This document shows positions 5,106-5,603 of a stretch of 5,603 nucleotides of DNA, in pieces. The stretch is from Acidobacteriota bacterium (GTDB lineage: Bacteria; Acidobacteriota; Blastocatellia; Pyrinomonadales; Pyrinomonadaceae): the NCBI GenBank assembly GCA_003222855.1, contig QHXH01000042.1, positions 1 through 5,603 on the forward strand, written 5' to 3'. How positions within the stretch are numbered: position 1 is the first letter of the stretch; each line of letters starts with the position of its first letter. Made by a program: the position numbers and the translations under genes. The notes below the pieces were generated by a model. It was not told the origin of the DNA and did no database searches. It worked only from the letters and a program-made list of their open reading frames with translations.

Positions 5106-5603
5106 ATGCCGCTCGCAAAGTTTCTTAAGGCCATTGAACGAAAAAGTGCCTTGTCGCGCCGCGACCGGCTGCGCATTCTCGAGCAGGCAATTCTGCTGCT
5201 CGAGATGAACTACGTGCATCTGCCGCTCAAGCGCGCCATGCACGCCATCGATCCGATTCAGCAACTTAAGCTGCTGAAATTCCGTCTCGAAACCAAGGAT
5301 CGCAGCAAGATCGAAACGGGGACGCAATTCCACCGGCGTCTGCTTGAGATATTTGCTTCGCTGCGGGATCTGCATACTCTGTATCTGTTGCCGGCTCCCT
5401 TCAAAAATCACACGGCGTTTCTGCCTTTTCTGATTGAACAGTACTTTGAAAAGCAGGGTAGGAAACTCACCGACAAGTATCTCGTTACGCGCGTGATCGA
5501 AGAGCTTATTCGTTCGGATACAACGGCCGGAGCGGCAGCCGATCAGTTTCAGCCTGGCGTGGAAGTGCTCTTTTGGAACGGGATCCCCATCAAGCGGGCC
5601 ATC
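5106..5603 (+). CDS. Probable S41-family peptidase, N-terminal 166 residues (3' end outside window)
   Basis: The frame is open from ATG 5106 to the right edge. It reads as the N-terminal region of an S41 (C-terminal-processing/tricorn-type) serine peptidase, as I recall such proteins. The features are a helical start with YVHLPLKRAMHAIDP (36-50), then LRDLHTLYLLPAPF (86-99), FLPFLIEQYFE (105-115), YLVTRV (125-130) and PGVEVLFWNGIPIKRAI (150-166). The last segment is the typical PDZ-like strand in which a Gly-x-x-hydrophobic stretch leads to NG-x-P-I and a helix. The catalytic Ser/Lys domain would lie beyond the window. The frame is closed upstream by TAA at 4995-4997. Between them GTG 5022 and TTG 5043 are alternative starts, but ATG 5106 fits the helical domain best. 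Its Shine-Dalgarno sequence is weak: the AGGAG at 5080-5084 is 21 bases away. No signal peptide is seen from any start, suggesting a cytoplasmic or unusually exported protein. Confidence 0.72.
   Translation, partial: MPLAKFLKAIERKSALSRRDRLRILEQAILLLEMNYVHLPLKRAMHAIDPIQQLKLLKFRLETKDRSKIETGTQFHRRLLEIFASLRDLHTLYLLPAPFKNHTAFLPFLIEQYFEKQGRKLTDKYLVTRVIEELIRSDTTAGAAADQFQPGVEVLFWNGIPIKRAI

Noticed and set aside
5040..5411. Minus-strand open frame of 123 codons opposite the peptidase start
   Set aside because: The plus strand encodes a recognisable S41-like N-terminus across the same bases.

Overview
The window reads as accessory chromosome of a moderate-GC, soil-type bacterium. An Acidobacteriota member is the best guess. 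It rests on the long Ser/Thr kinase with a TPR C-terminus, the xanthine-dehydrogenase-type oxidase and short palindromic repeats of a kind seen in those genomes. This is recognition from memory, not a database search.

Layout, left to right. (1) 1-959, + strand: the C-terminal part of a molybdopterin-binding aldehyde oxidase/xanthine dehydrogenase subunit that enters from the left edge. A double-hairpin palindromic repeat sits in frame at the very start of the visible part. (2) 967-1521, - strand: a two-gene module, DUF433 antitoxin-like protein (upstream) followed by a DUF5615 PIN-like protein (downstream). It converges on the oxidase gene with only 7 bp between stop codons. (3) 1522-1740: a divergent intergenic region of about 219 bp. 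It holds a candidate sigma-70 promoter for the kinase, a 13-bp inverted repeat overlapping its -35 box, and the kinase ribosome binding site. (4) 1741-4716, + strand: a 991-residue protein with an N-terminal Hanks-type kinase, one transmembrane helix and about 16 TPR-like helical hairpins. Its start is TTG. (5) 4751-4873, + strand: a 40-residue Gly-rich, Lys-tailed protein with an excellent Shine-Dalgarno sequence, 34 bp after the kinase. (6) 4874-5105: 232 bp without a convincing gene, containing a strong 15-bp imperfect hairpin. (7) 5106-5603, + strand: the N-terminal 166 residues of a probable S41-family peptidase that leaves through the right edge.

How the parts may work together. The DUF433/DUF5615 pair is a recognised toxin-antitoxin-like arrangement. 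The kinase, micro-protein and peptidase lie on one strand in close succession. They could form a signalling/processing unit: TPR sensor outside or bound to partners, kinase inside, a small basic protein as substrate or effector, and a protease. That functional link is inference from gene order only. It is the most interesting possibility in the window.
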